From contig NZ_JARUBH010000009.1 of NCBI RefSeq assembly GCF_029626105.1, positions 5,456,001 to 5,520,000 on the forward strand: 64,000 nucleotides of DNA, read 5' to 3'. Under the pieces are notes generated by a model. It worked only from the letters and a program-made list of their open reading frames with translations, made no database searches and was not told the DNA's origin. Shown one piece after another: positions 7,641 through 16,863 of the stretch. Position 1 is the first letter of the stretch. Each line of letters opens with the position of its first letter. Source of the stretch: Solwaraspora sp. WMMD792. Its GTDB lineage: Bacteria > Actinomycetota > Actinomycetes > Mycobacteriales > Micromonosporaceae. Position numbers and translations under genes: made by a program.

Positions 7641-9950
7641 ATGAGCAGCACCAGACCGGGCCGGGCCACGACGGCGACCCGGATCGAGCTGAGCATCAGC
7701 GGGATGACCTGCTCGTCCTGTGCGGCAAGGATCGAGAAGAAGCTCAACCGGATCGACGGGGTGACCGCGACGGTGAACTTCGCCACCGAGAAGGCCAGCG
7801 TCACCGTCGAGAGTCCGACCGTGACCACCGACGAGCTGGTCGACGTCGTACGCCGGACCGGCTACACCGCCCAGCTGCCCGCTCCCCCGCCACCACCACC
7901 GGACCCCGACGGCGCAGCGGATTCCGACAGTTCGGCGGAAAACGCCCGGCCGGGCGTCTCCGACGACCTTCGTTCGCTGCGTACCCGGCTCTGGGTCGCA
8001 CTGGCGCTCAGCGTGCCGGTGGTGGCCCTGGCGATGGTGCCCGCCTGGCAGTTCACCTACTGGCAGTGGGTCAGCCTGGCGCTGACCGTCCCGGTGGTGC
8101 TCTACGGCGGCCTGCCGTTCCACCGGGCCGCCTGGACGAATCTGCGGCACGGCGCGGCGACCATGGACACCCTGGTGTCGATGGGAACCCTCGCCGCCCT
8201 CGGCTGGTCGCTGTGGGCGCTGTTCTTCGGCACCGCCGGCACCCCCGGCATGACCCACCCGTTCAGCCTGTCCGTCGACCGGGGCATGGCCGCCGCCAAC
8301 ATCTACCTTGAGGTCGCCGCCGGGGTGACCGTCTTCATCCTGCTCGGCCGCTACTTCGAGAGCCGGGCCAAGCGCCGCGCCGGCGCGGCGCTGCGGGCCC
8401 TGCTCGAGCTGGGTGCCCGGGACGTCGCCGTGCTGCGCGACGGCGCGGAGAGCCGGATTCCGGTCGACCAGCTCGCGGTGGGTGACCGGTTCGTCGTCCG
8501 GCCCGGCGAGAAGATCGCCACCGACGGTGTGGTGACCGAGGGCTCCTCGGCGGTCGACGCCAGCATGGTCACCGGCGAGTCCGTGCCGGTCGAGGTCGCT
8601 CCCGGCGACCCGGTGGTCGGCGCCACCGTCAACGCCGGCGGCCGGCTGGTGGTGACGGCCACCCGGGTCGGCGCCGAGACCCAGCTCGCCCAGATGGCCC
8701 GGCTGGTGGAGCAGGCGCAGGCCGGCAAGGCGGCGGCGCAGCGGCTCGCCGACCGGATCTCCGGCGTCTTCGTGCCGATCGTCATCGCGCTCGCCGTCGG
8801 CACCCTCGGCTACTGGCTCGCCACCGGGGGCGGGGCCACCGTGGCGTTCACCGCAGCGGTCGCCGTACTGATCATCGCCTGCCCGTGCGCGCTCGGCCTG
8901 GCCACCCCGACGGCGCTGCTGGTCGGCACCGGGCGCGGTGCCCAGCTCGGGGTGCTGATCAGAGGCCCGGAGGTGCTGGAGTCCACCCGTCGGGTGGACA
9001 CCGTGCTGCTGGACAAGACCGGCACGGTCACCACCGGCACCATGACGCTGGTCGACGTGCTGGTCGACGGCGCCGACCCGGATCCCGACGAGCTGCTCCG
9101 GTTGGCCGGCGCGGTCGAGGCCGGGTCGGAGCACCCGATCGGCCGGGCGGTCGCCGGGGCCGCCGCCGAGCGGGTCGGGCCGCTACCGGCGGTGACCGAC
9201 TTCGCCGGCCGACACGGACTGGGCGTACGCGGCACCGTCGGCGGGCGTACCGTGCTGGTCGGTCGGCCGGCACTGCTGACCGACGACGGCCTGACCGTGG
9301 ACGCGGCGCTGGCCGACCGGATGGCCGCTGCCGAGGCCGCCGGCCGGACCGCGGTCATGGTCGGCTGGGACGGCCGGGCCCGGGGCGTGCTGGCCGTCGC
9401 CGACCGGGTCAAGCCGACCAGCCGGGCGGCGATCGACGCGCTGCGTCGGCTCGGCCTGACCCCGGTCCTGCTCACCGGGGACAACGCCACCGTCGCCCGG
9501 GCGGTCGCCGCCGAGGTCGGGGTCGACGAGGTGATCGCCGGGGTGCTGCCCGCCGACAAGGTGGACGCGGTCAAGCGGCTGCAGGCCGACGGTCGGGTGG
9601 TCGCGATGGTCGGTGACGGGGTGAACGACGCCGCCGCCCTGGCCCAGGCCGATCTCGGCCTGGCGATGGGGACCGGCACCGACGCCGCCATCGAGGCCGC
9701 CGATCTCACCCTGGTGCGGGGCGACCTCACCGCCGCCGTGGACGCCGTCCGGCTGTCCCGCCGCACCCTGCGGACCATCCAGGGCAACCTGTTCTGGGCG
9801 TTCGCCTACAACGTCGCGGCGCTGCCGTTGGCGGCGGCGGGCCTGCTCAACCCGATGATCGCGGGTGCGGCGATGGTGATGTCGTCGGCGTTCGTGGTCG
9901 CCAACAGTCTGCGGCTGCGCCGGTTCCGGCCGGTGGTGCTCAGCCGGTGA
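7641..9950 (+). CDS. copA: Copper-exporting P1B-type ATPase CopA
   Basis: 769 residues. One N-terminal HMA domain carries the Cu(I) site GMTCSSC (Cys24, Cys27). The transmembrane metal site is CPC at 414-416, the phosphorylated aspartate is Asp458 in DKTGT, and TGES, SEHPIG and [10 protein letters not shown] mark the actuator, nucleotide and hinge motifs. It pumps Cu(I) out of the cytoplasm. The ATG at 7641 has GGAGGA six bases upstream; an earlier in-frame ATG at 7602 overlaps the CsoR operator and is less likely. A 12-bp overlap of the tail with copZ on the other strand makes the two genes convergent. Confidence 0.95.
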   Translation: MSSTRPGRATTATRIELSISGMTCSSCAARIEKKLNRIDGVTATVNFATEKASVTVESPTVTTDELVDVVRRTGYTAQLPAPPPPPPDPDGAADSDSSAENARPGVSDDLRSLRTRLWVALALSVPVVALAMVPAWQFTYWQWVSLALTVPVVLYGGLPFHRAAWTNLRHGAATMDTLVSMGTLAALGWSLWALFFGTAGTPGMTHPFSLSVDRGMAAANIYLEVAAGVTVFILLGRYFESRAKRRAGAALRALLELGARDVAVLRDGAESRIPVDQLAVGDRFVVRPGEKIATDGVVTEGSSAVDASMVTGESVPVEVAPGDPVVGATVNAGGRLVVTATRVGAETQLAQMARLVEQAQAGKAAAQRLADRISGVFVPIVIALAVGTLGYWLATGGGATVAFTAAVAVLIIACPCALGLATPTALLVGTGRGAQLGVLIRGPEVLESTRRVDTVLLDKTGTVTTGTMTLVDVLVDGADPDPDELLRLAGAVEAGSEHPIGRAVAGAAAERVGPLPAVTDFAGRHGLGVRGTVGGRTVLVGRPALLTDDGLTVDAALADRMAAAEAAGRTAVMVGWDGRARGVLAVADRVKPTSRAAIDALRRLGLTPVLLTGDNATVARAVAAEVGVDEVIAGVLPADKVDAVKRLQADGRVVAMVGDGVNDAAALAQADLGLAMGTGTDAAIEAADLTLVRGDLTAAVDAVRLSRRTLRTIQGNLFWAFAYNVAALPLAAAGLLNPMIAGAAMVMSSAFVVANSLRLRRFRPVVLSR

Positions 9951-10149
9951 CCAGCTCGTAGCCGGCCTCCTCGACGGCGGCGGCCACCGCCTGGTCACTG
10001 ACCGGCTGCTCGCTGGTGACGGTGACCCGGCCGGTGGCCAGGTCGACGTCCACGTCGGTGACCCCGGCGATCCCGCCGATCTCGGTGGACACCGAACCGA
10101 CGCAGTGGCTGCAGGTCATCCCCTGCACGGTGTAGGTGCTGACCGCCAT
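9940..10149 (-). CDS. copZ: Copper chaperone CopZ (HMA domain)
   Basis: 69 residues forming a single heavy-metal-associated domain with the Cu(I) site GMTCSHC (Cys13, Cys16) and the usual beta-alpha-beta-beta-alpha-beta pattern ([16 protein letters not shown]). It should hand Cu(I) to CopA and to CsoR. Its last 11 bases overlap the end of copA. A degenerate CsoR-like box stands about 50 bases upstream of its start. Confidence 0.93.
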   Translation of the reverse strand: MAVSTYTVQGMTCSHCVGSVSTEIGGIAGVTDVDVDLATGRVTVTSEQPVSDQAVAAAVEEAGYELVTG

Positions 10150-10195
10150 CGGTCTCTCCCTCGCTACTCGTTCCGATCCGACTCGACCGCCGAGC

Positions 10196-10211
10196 TTACC
10201 CCTACCGGGAA
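10196..10211. promoter_or_regulatory. Weak CsoR-like box upstream of copZ
   Basis: TTACCCCTACCGGGAA keeps the C-run and a shortened G-run of the two good boxes. It is well placed to control copZ, but the right half is poor. Confidence 0.35.
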
Positions 10212-10305
10212 TGCGTATGTTGGCGGATCCGGAACCGTCGTCGGCCGGCGACCGGCGAGCACCCCATAGCCAAAGACCGATCCAGCGGGTAGAAACAGAT
10301 CATTC

Positions 10306-10333
10306 CCCGACGGCACCCGTGGGTGCCGTCGGG
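10306..10333. repeat. Perfect inverted repeat, 13-bp arms
   Basis: Arms 10306-10318 and 10321-10333 are exact reverse complements separated by only two bases. It lies downstream of no gene end (copZ starts to the left and reads away), so a terminator role is not obvious. An operator, or a hairpin in the leader of the rightward secreted protein, is possible. Confidence 0.6.
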
Positions 10334-10342
10334 CGATATCGA

Positions 10343-10354
10343 GAGAGCGCTCTC
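10343..10354. promoter_or_regulatory. LacI-family operator-like palindrome
   Basis: GAGAGCGCTCTC is a 12-bp perfect palindrome with the central CG typical of LacI-family operators. It resembles the GGGAGCGCTCCC core bound by CebR-type sugar regulators of actinomycetes. It sits 73 bases before the start of the secreted beta-helix-type protein. Confidence 0.55.
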
Positions 10355-10426
10355 ACGCACCTCTGACCGACCCACCCCACGCCGCGCCCGGGGGCAGCCG
10401 CCACCGGCGTGACCGGAAGGAATCCG

Positions 10427-12307
10427 ATGATCCGACGACACCCCGGCCGGCTCCGGCGGACCGCCGGCAGCCTCGCACTCGGCCTGGTCGTGACGACCGC
10501 CGCCGCCGGCCTGACCAGCGCCACGGCCGCCGCCGGCCCACCGCACCGGCCCGACCGGACCGACCTCGGCCCACACGTCACGGTCTTCCACCCGGGCATG
10601 CCGGTCGACGAGATCCAGGCCCGGCTGGACGCCGCGTACATCCGGCAGGTCGACAACGAGATGGGCCGGCAGCGGTACGCGTTCCTCTTCCGACCCGGTA
10701 GTTACGGCACCGCCGACCAGCCGCTGCACATCCGGGCCGGGTACTACACCGAGATCTCCGGCCTCGGTGCCAGCCCCACCGACGTGGTGATCAACGGCAA
10801 GATCGAGGCGTACAACCGCTGCCTGACCGACGGCGGCACCGGCAACTGCATCGCCCTGGTCAACTTCTGGCGAACGCTGTCCAACCTGTCCCTGCGCATC
10901 GACCCGACCGGGCAGGACGAGTGCCGGTCGACGGCGAACTTCTGGGCGGTGTCCCAGGCGGTCTCGATGCGGCGGGTGGACGTCAGCGGCGGCGGCCTGT
11001 CCTTGATGGACTACTGCACAGCCGGGCCGCAGTACGCCAGCGGCGGGTTCATCGCCGACTCCCGGCTGCCGGACGTCACCAACGGCTCCCAGCAGCAGTG
11101 GCTGACCCGCAACAGCGAGATCGGCAGCTGGTCCAACGGGGTGTGGAACCAGGTCTTCGCCGGCGTCGTCGGCGCACCGGACGACGCGGCGTTCCCCGAC
11201 CCGCCGTACACCACCCTGGACACGACACCGTTGCGCCGGGAGAAGCCGTACCTGTTCGTCGACCGGCGCGGGGCGTACCAGGTCCGGGTGCCGGCCGTGC
11301 AGCGTGACAGCACCGGCATCTCCTGGGGCGCCGGCCTGACACCGGGCCGTACGCTGCCGATCCGCGACTTCTTCGTCGCCACCCCCGCCGACCCGGTGCA
11401 CGTGATCAACAGCCAGCTCGCCCGGGGCCGCCACCTGCTGCTCACCCCCGGCGTCTACGACGTCGCCCGCAGCATCAAGGTCCGCCGACCGGACACGGTC
11501 GTGCTGGGCATCGGACACGCCACGCTGACCGCCCGGGACGGAGCGGTCCCGCTCGAGGTAGCCGGCGTACCCGGCGTGGTGGTCGCCGGGGTGACGATCG
11601 ATGCCGGGGAAACCGAGTCGCCGGTCCTGCTGCGGGTCGGCCGCGAACACGGCCGCAACCTGAGTACGCCGCGCAACCCGGTCACCCTGTCGGACGTGTA
11701 CTTCCGGGTCGGCGGCCCGCACATCGGCCGGACCGACACCGCGTTGCAGATCAACAGCGACCACGTGCTGATCGACCACACCTGGGTGTGGCGGGCCGAC
11801 CACGGAGTCGAAGGGTTCACCGAGGGCGTCAACGGTGACACCGACCGCTGGCACACCAACACCGGACGGTACGGCGTCGTGGTCAACGGCGATCACGTGA
11901 CCGCGACCGGACTGTTCGTCGAGCACTTCCAGCGGTACAACACGGTGTGGAACGGCGACCACGGCACCACCGTCCTCTACCAGAACGAGCTGCCGTACGA
12001 CCCGCCGAGCCAGGCCGACTGGATGAACGGCGACACCCCCGGCTGGGCCGGCTACAAGGTCGGCGACCACGTGCGGCACCACCAGCTGTACGGCGGCGGG
12101 GTGTACGTGTTCAACCAGAACGACCCGTCGATCCGCACCCGCAACGGCTTCGAGGTGCCGCACCGTCCCGGCGTACGGCTGCGGCACATCATGACCGTCA
12201 ACCTCAGCGCGGGCGCCATCGACCATGTGGTCAACGGGATCGGTGAGGCAGCCGACACGACCCGGGTCGGCGCGCCCGTCTACCTGGTCGAGTACCCGGT
12301 CCGGTAG
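10427..12307 (+). CDS. Secreted right-handed beta-helix-type protein, possibly carbohydrate-active
   Basis: 626 residues. The N-terminus has arginines then a hydrophobic run (RRTAGSLALGLVVTTAAAGL) ending in ATAAAG, an export signal that could be Sec or Tat. The mature part has many short strand-turn units (YYTEISGLGASPTDVVINGKIEAYNRC, RHLLLTPGVYDV, VVVAGVTIDAGE, LQINSDHVLIDHTWVW), the pattern of pectate-lyase/GH28/GH55-like beta-helices. Some close actinomycete relatives carry misleading names such as adenylyl cyclase or coagulation factor 5/8 protein. No catalytic residues can be assigned. ATG 10427 has GGAAGG six bases upstream. The LacI-type operator upstream supports a sugar-controlled extracellular role; this is inference. 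Confidence 0.75.
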   Translation: MIRRHPGRLRRTAGSLALGLVVTTAAAGLTSATAAAGPPHRPDRTDLGPHVTVFHPGMPVDEIQARLDAAYIRQVDNEMGRQRYAFLFRPGSYGTADQPLHIRAGYYTEISGLGASPTDVVINGKIEAYNRCLTDGGTGNCIALVNFWRTLSNLSLRIDPTGQDECRSTANFWAVSQAVSMRRVDVSGGGLSLMDYCTAGPQYASGGFIADSRLPDVTNGSQQQWLTRNSEIGSWSNGVWNQVFAGVVGAPDDAAFPDPPYTTLDTTPLRREKPYLFVDRRGAYQVRVPAVQRDSTGISWGAGLTPGRTLPIRDFFVATPADPVHVINSQLARGRHLLLTPGVYDVARSIKVRRPDTVVLGIGHATLTARDGAVPLEVAGVPGVVVAGVTIDAGETESPVLLRVGREHGRNLSTPRNPVTLSDVYFRVGGPHIGRTDTALQINSDHVLIDHTWVWRADHGVEGFTEGVNGDTDRWHTNTGRYGVVVNGDHVTATGLFVEHFQRYNTVWNGDHGTTVLYQNELPYDPPSQADWMNGDTPGWAGYKVGDHVRHHQLYGGGVYVFNQNDPSIRTRNGFEVPHRPGVRLRHIMTVNLSAGAIDHVVNGIGEAADTTRVGAPVYLVEYPVR

Positions 12308-12320
12308 CGGATACCCGGTC

Positions 12321-12345
12321 CTGCGGCGGGTACCCGGTGCCGCAG
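12321..12345 (+). terminator. Hairpin after the beta-helix gene
   Basis: CTGCGGC at 12321-12327 pairs with GCCGCAG at 12339-12345 around a GGGTACCC palindrome, 14 bases after the stop codon. Similar GGGTACCCG cores recur either side of it. Confidence 0.5.
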
Positions 12346-12409
12346 CGGGTACCCGCCCGGTCGAACGGTCACACCGAGTCGATCGGACAGGTTGCCACGA
12401 GGAGGCACG

Positions 12410-12604
12410 ATGTCGGGGAAACGACCAGGCAGCAAGGGGTACGACAACCAGCGCGCCCGGCTGCGCAAGGACTTGGAGAATTCGGGTACGGCGAACGACG
12501 CGGGTGCCGACGAGCTCGCCAACGAGATCCTGCAGGAACAGGCCGACCGCCGGGGCGTGCTGCGTACCGAACGGGGTCTCGGCCCGAAAGGGGAACGGTC
12601 CTAG
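12410..12604 (+). CDS. Small hydrophilic protein of unknown function
   Basis: 64 residues, very charged, with no membrane segment: MSGKRPGSKGYDNQRARLRKDLENSG, then a helical part ADELANEILQEQADRRGVLRTERG. GAGGAGG lies 5 bases before the ATG, a strong ribosome site, which supports real translation. Small proteins of this kind are frequent in actinomycetes, but I recognise no family. It stands alone between the secreted beta-helix gene and the phosphatase gene. Confidence 0.7.
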   Translation: MSGKRPGSKGYDNQRARLRKDLENSGTANDAGADELANEILQEQADRRGVLRTERGLGPKGERS

Positions 12605-12731
12605 GCCGCAGACGGTGACCGGCGAGAGAGCCGACTGGTGTCGCCGGCACCTGTGAGCCGTACGGCGGTCGACGCTGTCATTATCTGCTGGTACGCACCC
12701 GGAGAGATTTCCAGGTGCGCATCCGGGGAGG

Positions 12732-15293
12732 ATGACAGCTTTGACACAGGTCGCCGGCGAGCCGGCACGCTGGCGGGACCAGGCCGGGCAGTTGGGCCGG
12801 TCGGCGCTGATCGCGCTCTGCGTCGCCGCCGCGTACGCGCTCGGCTCCGGCTGCGCCTGGTTGCTGTTCCACGCCTCGGCCGTCGGCGCGGTGTTCTTCC
12901 CGCCGGCCGGGGTGACCCTCGGTGCGCTGGCGCTGACCCGCCGCCGACACTGGCCGTGGATCCTCGGTGCCGTCGGTCTCACCGAGTTCGGCATCGACCT
13001 GTGGCAAGGGCTCGGCCCGCTGAGCGCACTCGGCTTCGCGCTGACCAACGTCGTCGAACCGCTGGTCGGTGCCGCCGGGCTGCGGTGGCTGCGGCCGGGC
13101 CGGATCGACCTGACCCGGTACCGCGACGCGGCGGCGTTCCTGCTCTACCCGGTGGGCATCGGCCCGTTGGTCGGCGCGGTGATCGGGGCCACGACCAGCG
13201 CGGTCGGCACCGGCGGCGTCTGGTGGCCGGCGTTGGGCCGGTTCTGGGCCGGCGACGGGCTCGCGGTGCTCACCCTCGGTGCCGCCCTGGTCGGTCTCGA
13301 CGCGATCCGCGGCCGGGTCCGACTGTGGCAGCTGGTCCGGGGCGGTACGGCGTTGGCCGGCACCGGAGCGCTCACCGTCGTCGGTTTCTGGCCCCGCGAG
13401 CTGCCGCTGGCCTACCTGCCGGTGCCGGTGCTGCTCGCGGTCGGCTTCCGGGGCCGGGTGGCGACCATCGGGGCGGCCGGGTTCGTGATGGCGTTCGCCG
13501 CGAACCTGCTCAGCGCCGCCGGGCACGGGCCGTGGTCGGTGCTGGCCGGACAGCCCCGGCTGGAGGCGGCATCGCTGCAGGTCTACCTGGCGGTGGTGGT
13601 ACTCGGTGCCTGGGCGCTGGCGATCGCGGTGGCGGAGCGGGACCGGGCGCAAGCCGAGTCACGTCGTGAGGTGGCCGCCCGCCGGCGGTTGCAGGCGCTG
13701 CAGGACGTCACTGCCGGGCTGGCCACCGCCGCCACGTCCGACCAGGTGATCCGGGTGCTGGTCGACCGGGGCGTCGGCCTGGTCGCCGACCACGGCGCGG
13801 TGGCGCTCACCGATCAGGCCGGCGGCTCGGTCCGCTGCTGGCTGACGGCGGCCCTCGCCGAGCAGGTCACCGGAGGCTTCGCCACGTTCCCGCTCGACGG
13901 GCCGGACCGGTTGCCGGTCGTCGACGTGATCCGGACCGGCCGGCCGGTCCAACTGCCGACCCTGGCGGCGCTGGACGCGCGCTACCCCGTACTCGCCGAC
14001 GCCCACCTCCGGACCGGCACCCGCAGTCTGCTGGCGGTGCCGGTCAAGGTCGGCGACCGCTGCCTCGGTGCGCTGGCGTTCGCGTTCCGTCGCGACGACG
14101 CGATCACCCCGGAGGTGGTTTCGATCGCCCGTACCCTCGCCGAACTCGCGGGTCAGGCCGTCGACCGGGCAGCCATGTACGAGTCCGAGCACGCCGCCGC
14201 GCACCAGTTGCAACGGGCGTTGCTGCCGCAGATCTCGCCGGACCTGCCCGGCGTCACCGCTGCGGTCTGCTACCGGCCGGCGGAGCACGGTCGCGACGTC
14301 GGCGGCGACTGGTACGACGTGTTCGAACTGCCCGGCAACCGGGTGGGTATCGCCGTCGGGGACGTCGTCGGCCACGGGTTGTCGTCGGCGATCACCATGG
14401 GCCGGCTGCAGCAGTCGCTGCGCTCGGTGGCGCAGACCGGTGCGTCGCCGGTCGAGGTGCTGGAGGCGCTGGACACCGCCTGCCAGACGATCGACGGGGC
14501 CGACTTCGCGACCGTCGGGTACGCCGAGTACAGCCCCACCGACCGGGTGCTCACCTACGCCTGCGCGGGTCATCTGCCGCCGCTGCTGGTGGCCGGCGGG
14601 ACCAGCCGCTACCTGACCGACGCCCGGTCGCTGCCGCTGCGCCTGACCGCGCAGCCCCGGACCCAGGCCCAGATCGCGGTCCCCGACTCGGCGATGCTGG
14701 TCTGGTACTCCGACGGCCTGGTCGAGCGGCGCGGCCAGGTGATCGACGCCGGGTTGGACCGGCTGGGCCGGGCCGCCGCCGGGTTGTCCGGCACCGAGCC
14801 GCAGGTCTGGTGCGACCGGCTGCTGGACGCGATGACCGACGGCCAGGTGATCACCGACGACACGGTGGTGGCCTGCGTGCATCTGGACGGGCTGCCCACC
14901 GGCACGGACGGCTCTCCGGTGCTGCGGCTGACCCTGACCTCCCCCGCCGACCTGTCCGCCGCGCGCCGGGCGCTGCGGGACTGGTCCGCCGGAAACGACC
15001 TGACGTCGGATCAGGTCGACGCGCTGCTGGCCACCTGCAACGAGGCCCTGATCAACTCGTTGGAGCACGCCTACCACGGGCGGCCGGACGGCCCGGTCGC
15101 GTTGCAGGTGATGTTGCTGGACCGGCAGCAGGTCCGGGTCGAGGTCACCGACCGGGGACACTGGCGGGGCCACTCGCACGACGGGTCCGACCGGGGGCGC
15201 GGGATCGATCTGATCAACCGGATGGCCCGCCGGCTGGTGCTCGACCTCTCCGGTGCCGGCACCCGGGTCACCATCACCCTGCCGGGCCGGTAG
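12732..15293 (+). CDS. MASE1-GAF-PP2C (SpoIIE-type) phosphatase with C-terminal HATPase domain
   Basis: About 853 residues. Residues 20-300 form a multi-helix MASE1 membrane sensor (GAVFFPPAGVTLGALAL), 320-475 a GAF domain, 490-690 a PP2C/SpoIIE serine phosphatase (GRDVGGDWYDVFELPGNRVGIAVGDVVGHG, FATVGYAEY, YACAGHLPPLLV, YSDGLVERRG) and 720-850 an anti-sigma-type HATPase_c (NEALINSLEHAY, GRGIDLINRMARRL). It likely acts on a partner-switching anti-sigma/anti-anti-sigma pathway, both dephosphorylating and binding partners. GGGGAGG at 12725-12731 abuts the ATG at 12732, so the in-frame TTG at 12741, nine bases after it, may be the true start. A near-palindrome just upstream (12694-12719) could shape the leader. 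Confidence 0.9.
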   Translation: MTALTQVAGEPARWRDQAGQLGRSALIALCVAAAYALGSGCAWLLFHASAVGAVFFPPAGVTLGALALTRRRHWPWILGAVGLTEFGIDLWQGLGPLSALGFALTNVVEPLVGAAGLRWLRPGRIDLTRYRDAAAFLLYPVGIGPLVGAVIGATTSAVGTGGVWWPALGRFWAGDGLAVLTLGAALVGLDAIRGRVRLWQLVRGGTALAGTGALTVVGFWPRELPLAYLPVPVLLAVGFRGRVATIGAAGFVMAFAANLLSAAGHGPWSVLAGQPRLEAASLQVYLAVVVLGAWALAIAVAERDRAQAESRREVAARRRLQALQDVTAGLATAATSDQVIRVLVDRGVGLVADHGAVALTDQAGGSVRCWLTAALAEQVTGGFATFPLDGPDRLPVVDVIRTGRPVQLPTLAALDARYPVLADAHLRTGTRSLLAVPVKVGDRCLGALAFAFRRDDAITPEVVSIARTLAELAGQAVDRAAMYESEHAAAHQLQRALLPQISPDLPGVTAAVCYRPAEHGRDVGGDWYDVFELPGNRVGIAVGDVVGHGLSSAITMGRLQQSLRSVAQTGASPVEVLEALDTACQTIDGADFATVGYAEYSPTDRVLTYACAGHLPPLLVAGGTSRYLTDARSLPLRLTAQPRTQAQIAVPDSAMLVWYSDGLVERRGQVIDAGLDRLGRAAAGLSGTEPQVWCDRLLDAMTDGQVITDDTVVACVHLDGLPTGTDGSPVLRLTLTSPADLSAARRALRDWSAGNDLTSDQVDALLATCNEALINSLEHAYHGRPDGPVALQVMLLDRQQVRVEVTDRGHWRGHSHDGSDRGRGIDLINRMARRLVLDLSGAGTRVTITLPGR

Positions 15294-15328
15294 TCGACCA
15301 CCGGGTGGGCGGTCGACTACCGGCCCGG
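15282..15328 (+). terminator. Long perfect hairpin spanning the phosphatase stop codon
   Basis: Arms 15282-15299 and 15311-15328 are 18-base exact reverse complements with an 11-base loop. The left arm contains the last codons and stop of the phosphatase gene. It lies between convergent genes and can act on both strands. Confidence 0.75.
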
Positions 15329-15363
15329 TGGTCAGCTCCGGTGGCCCGGTGGTCAGCTCCGGA
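15322..15363. repeat. Tandem 21-bp duplication at a convergent gene end
   Basis: Copies at 15322-15342 and 15343-15363 differ at one base. The right copy contains the stop codon of the leftward protease gene, and the left copy overlaps the terminator arm. Confidence 0.75.
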
Positions 15364-16132
15364 TCGCCTGGCGAATCCAGTCGGTGATGTTGTCGACCCG
15401 CGAGGTCGTCTCGACGTCGGAGTGCGGACAGCCCGGGCCGAAGCTCTCCACCGACACCAGCGCCGGGCCGTGGCGACCCCGCTCGACGAAGTACGGGGCA
15501 CCGGAGTCGTACGGGCAGGCGCTGGTGTCCGGGTGCGGGTACCGGCCGGTCACGCCGATGGTCGAGTCGGCGACCTCGGTGACGGCGAACAGCCCGGTGC
15601 GCAGCACGGTCGACGGCACCGGGTCGACCGAGTTGTCGGCACCGTATCCGGTGAGCCGGACGATGGCGCCGACCCGCGGCGGCCGGTGGGCCAGGGCGAT
15701 CGGCTTGATGCCGCGGACCGGCTGGTCCAGCTTTGCCAGCGCCAGGTCGTTGGTGGGCGACTGGCGTACCGCGATCACGGTGGCGACCTGGCCGCCGTCG
15801 CCGGTGAGGTCCGCCCGGCCGACGGTCGCGGTGGTCAGGTCGGCGACCGGGCGGTCGACCCGTACGCCGTCGAAGGTCCGGAAGCAGTGCCCGGCGGTGA
15901 CCACCCACTGCGGGTGGATCAGGGCTCCGGAGCAGGCGCTGTTACGGCGGCCACCGTCGGCCGTCGGGATTCCGGTCATCGTCAACTTCACCGAGAACCG
16001 GTACTTGCCGTCGGGGACGATCGTGCCGTTGGCGACGGCACCGGCCGGCCCGGCGGTGACGAGGCCGAGGCCGGCCGTCACGGCCAGCGCGAGGGCCGCC
16101 GTGGCCAGGCGGGAGGCGAGGGTACGGGACAC
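15353..16132 (-). CDS. Secreted trypsin-like serine protease (S1 family)
   Basis: 259 residues with a signal peptide (LATAALALAVTAGLGLVTAGPAGA). The chymotrypsin-fold triad is His82 (TAGHC), Asp129 (NDLALAKL) and Ser210 in CPYDSGAPYF. The usual GDSGGP around the serine is changed to YDSGAP, which alters the oxyanion-loop context but keeps DSG. ACSGALI and WVVTAGHC are classical. No clear pro-peptide or processing site is seen. About 200 bases upstream on the same strand is an I36-type peptidase inhibitor gene, a natural protease-inhibitor pairing. Confidence 0.88.
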   Translation of the reverse strand: MSRTLASRLATAALALAVTAGLGLVTAGPAGAVANGTIVPDGKYRFSVKLTMTGIPTADGGRRNSACSGALIHPQWVVTAGHCFRTFDGVRVDRPVADLTTATVGRADLTGDGGQVATVIAVRQSPTNDLALAKLDQPVRGIKPIALAHRPPRVGAIVRLTGYGADNSVDPVPSTVLRTGLFAVTEVADSTIGVTGRYPHPDTSACPYDSGAPYFVERGRHGPALVSVESFGPGCPHSDVETTSRVDNITDWIRQAIRS

Positions 16133-16329
16133 AGTGGTTCCTTGTCGGATGGCCGCACCGGACGACCGGGTCGCAGGCTGGGCGGTACCGGAGCCGGCGG
16201 GCAGCGGACGTTGGACGTCTCGACGCTAGGTCGGCCCCTGACCATCGGACATGGACATTTCCCTACATCTGTCCGGCACGCCGCGACGGCGATACCGATT
16301 CACTGTCCGGTCCTGACGGAATGGTGTCG

Positions 16330-16863
16330 TCAGGTGCACGCGCGGTAGACGTAGTCGGCCCGGTTGCGGTGCGGTGAGACGTCGGGCATGGTCCGGCGGG
16401 CCGTGTCGACCACGAAGAGTTTGGTGTCGGTCGGGCCGGTCTCGTCGAGGAAGGTGGTGCTGCCGTAGTTGAGGTTGTAGTGCACGGACTCGGTCCGGTT
16501 GCGCCACCCCCAGCGGCCGAGGTCCTGCCATCCGCAGTCGCTGAGCCGGCCCCGCGGATAGGTGTAGTTGGTGCCGTCGTAGAAGCAGAACCAGCCGCCG
16601 GGGCAGTCCGGTCCGGCGAGCGGCCTGGCTTCGGCGGGGCGGGCAACGCTGACGATGAACACCCCGCCGGAGTAGGCGATGTCGGTCTGGTTGATCTGGG
16701 TGCCGCCGGGGTGGGCTGCCAGGTAGGCGTCCACCCGTGACTGGACATTGGTGGGCCCGGCGGCGGCGACGCCGGACTGCAGTCCGGTGGCCAGCACGGC
16801 GACGGCCAGTAGAGCGGGCGCCAGCCGCCGGCTTAGCAGGCGGGTCCGAATGCGTTGCGTCAT
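16330..16863 (-). CDS. Secreted peptidase inhibitor family I36-like protein
   Basis: 177 residues. A signal peptide (RRLAPALLAVAVLATGLQSGVAAAG) is followed by a short helical spacer and a C-terminal domain CPGGWFCFYDGTNYTYPRGRL...GWRNRTESV, the beta/gamma-crystallin-like fold of the Streptomyces metalloprotease inhibitor SMPI group (peptidase inhibitor I36). Cysteines in CPGGWFC and SDCGW would form disulfides. The ATG at 16863 opens into the signal; a start farther upstream at 16920 would delay it. It lies upstream of, and in the same direction as, the serine protease gene with 197 bases between, so the two may be co-expressed but need separate promoters or a long leader. Confidence 0.82.
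   Translation of the reverse strand: MTQRIRTRLLSRRLAPALLAVAVLATGLQSGVAAAGPTNVQSRVDAYLAAHPGGTQINQTDIAYSGGVFIVSVARPAEARPLAGPDCPGGWFCFYDGTNYTYPRGRLSDCGWQDLGRWGWRNRTESVHYNLNYGSTTFLDETGPTDTKLFVVDTARRTMPDVSPHRNRADYVYRACT

Noticed and set aside
7587-9134. 515-codon minus-strand frame opposite copA
   Set aside because: Shadow of the P-type ATPase gene; no family resemblance.
10202-13048. Very long (948 codons) open frame on the minus strand
   Set aside because: It is the mirror of the secreted beta-helix and phosphatase genes; third-position GC bias keeps opposite frames open. The protein has no signal, domain or ribosome site.
13659-15908. 749-codon minus-strand frame
   Set aside because: Antisense to the MASE1-phosphatase gene, Arg/Gly/Pro-rich and without conserved motifs.
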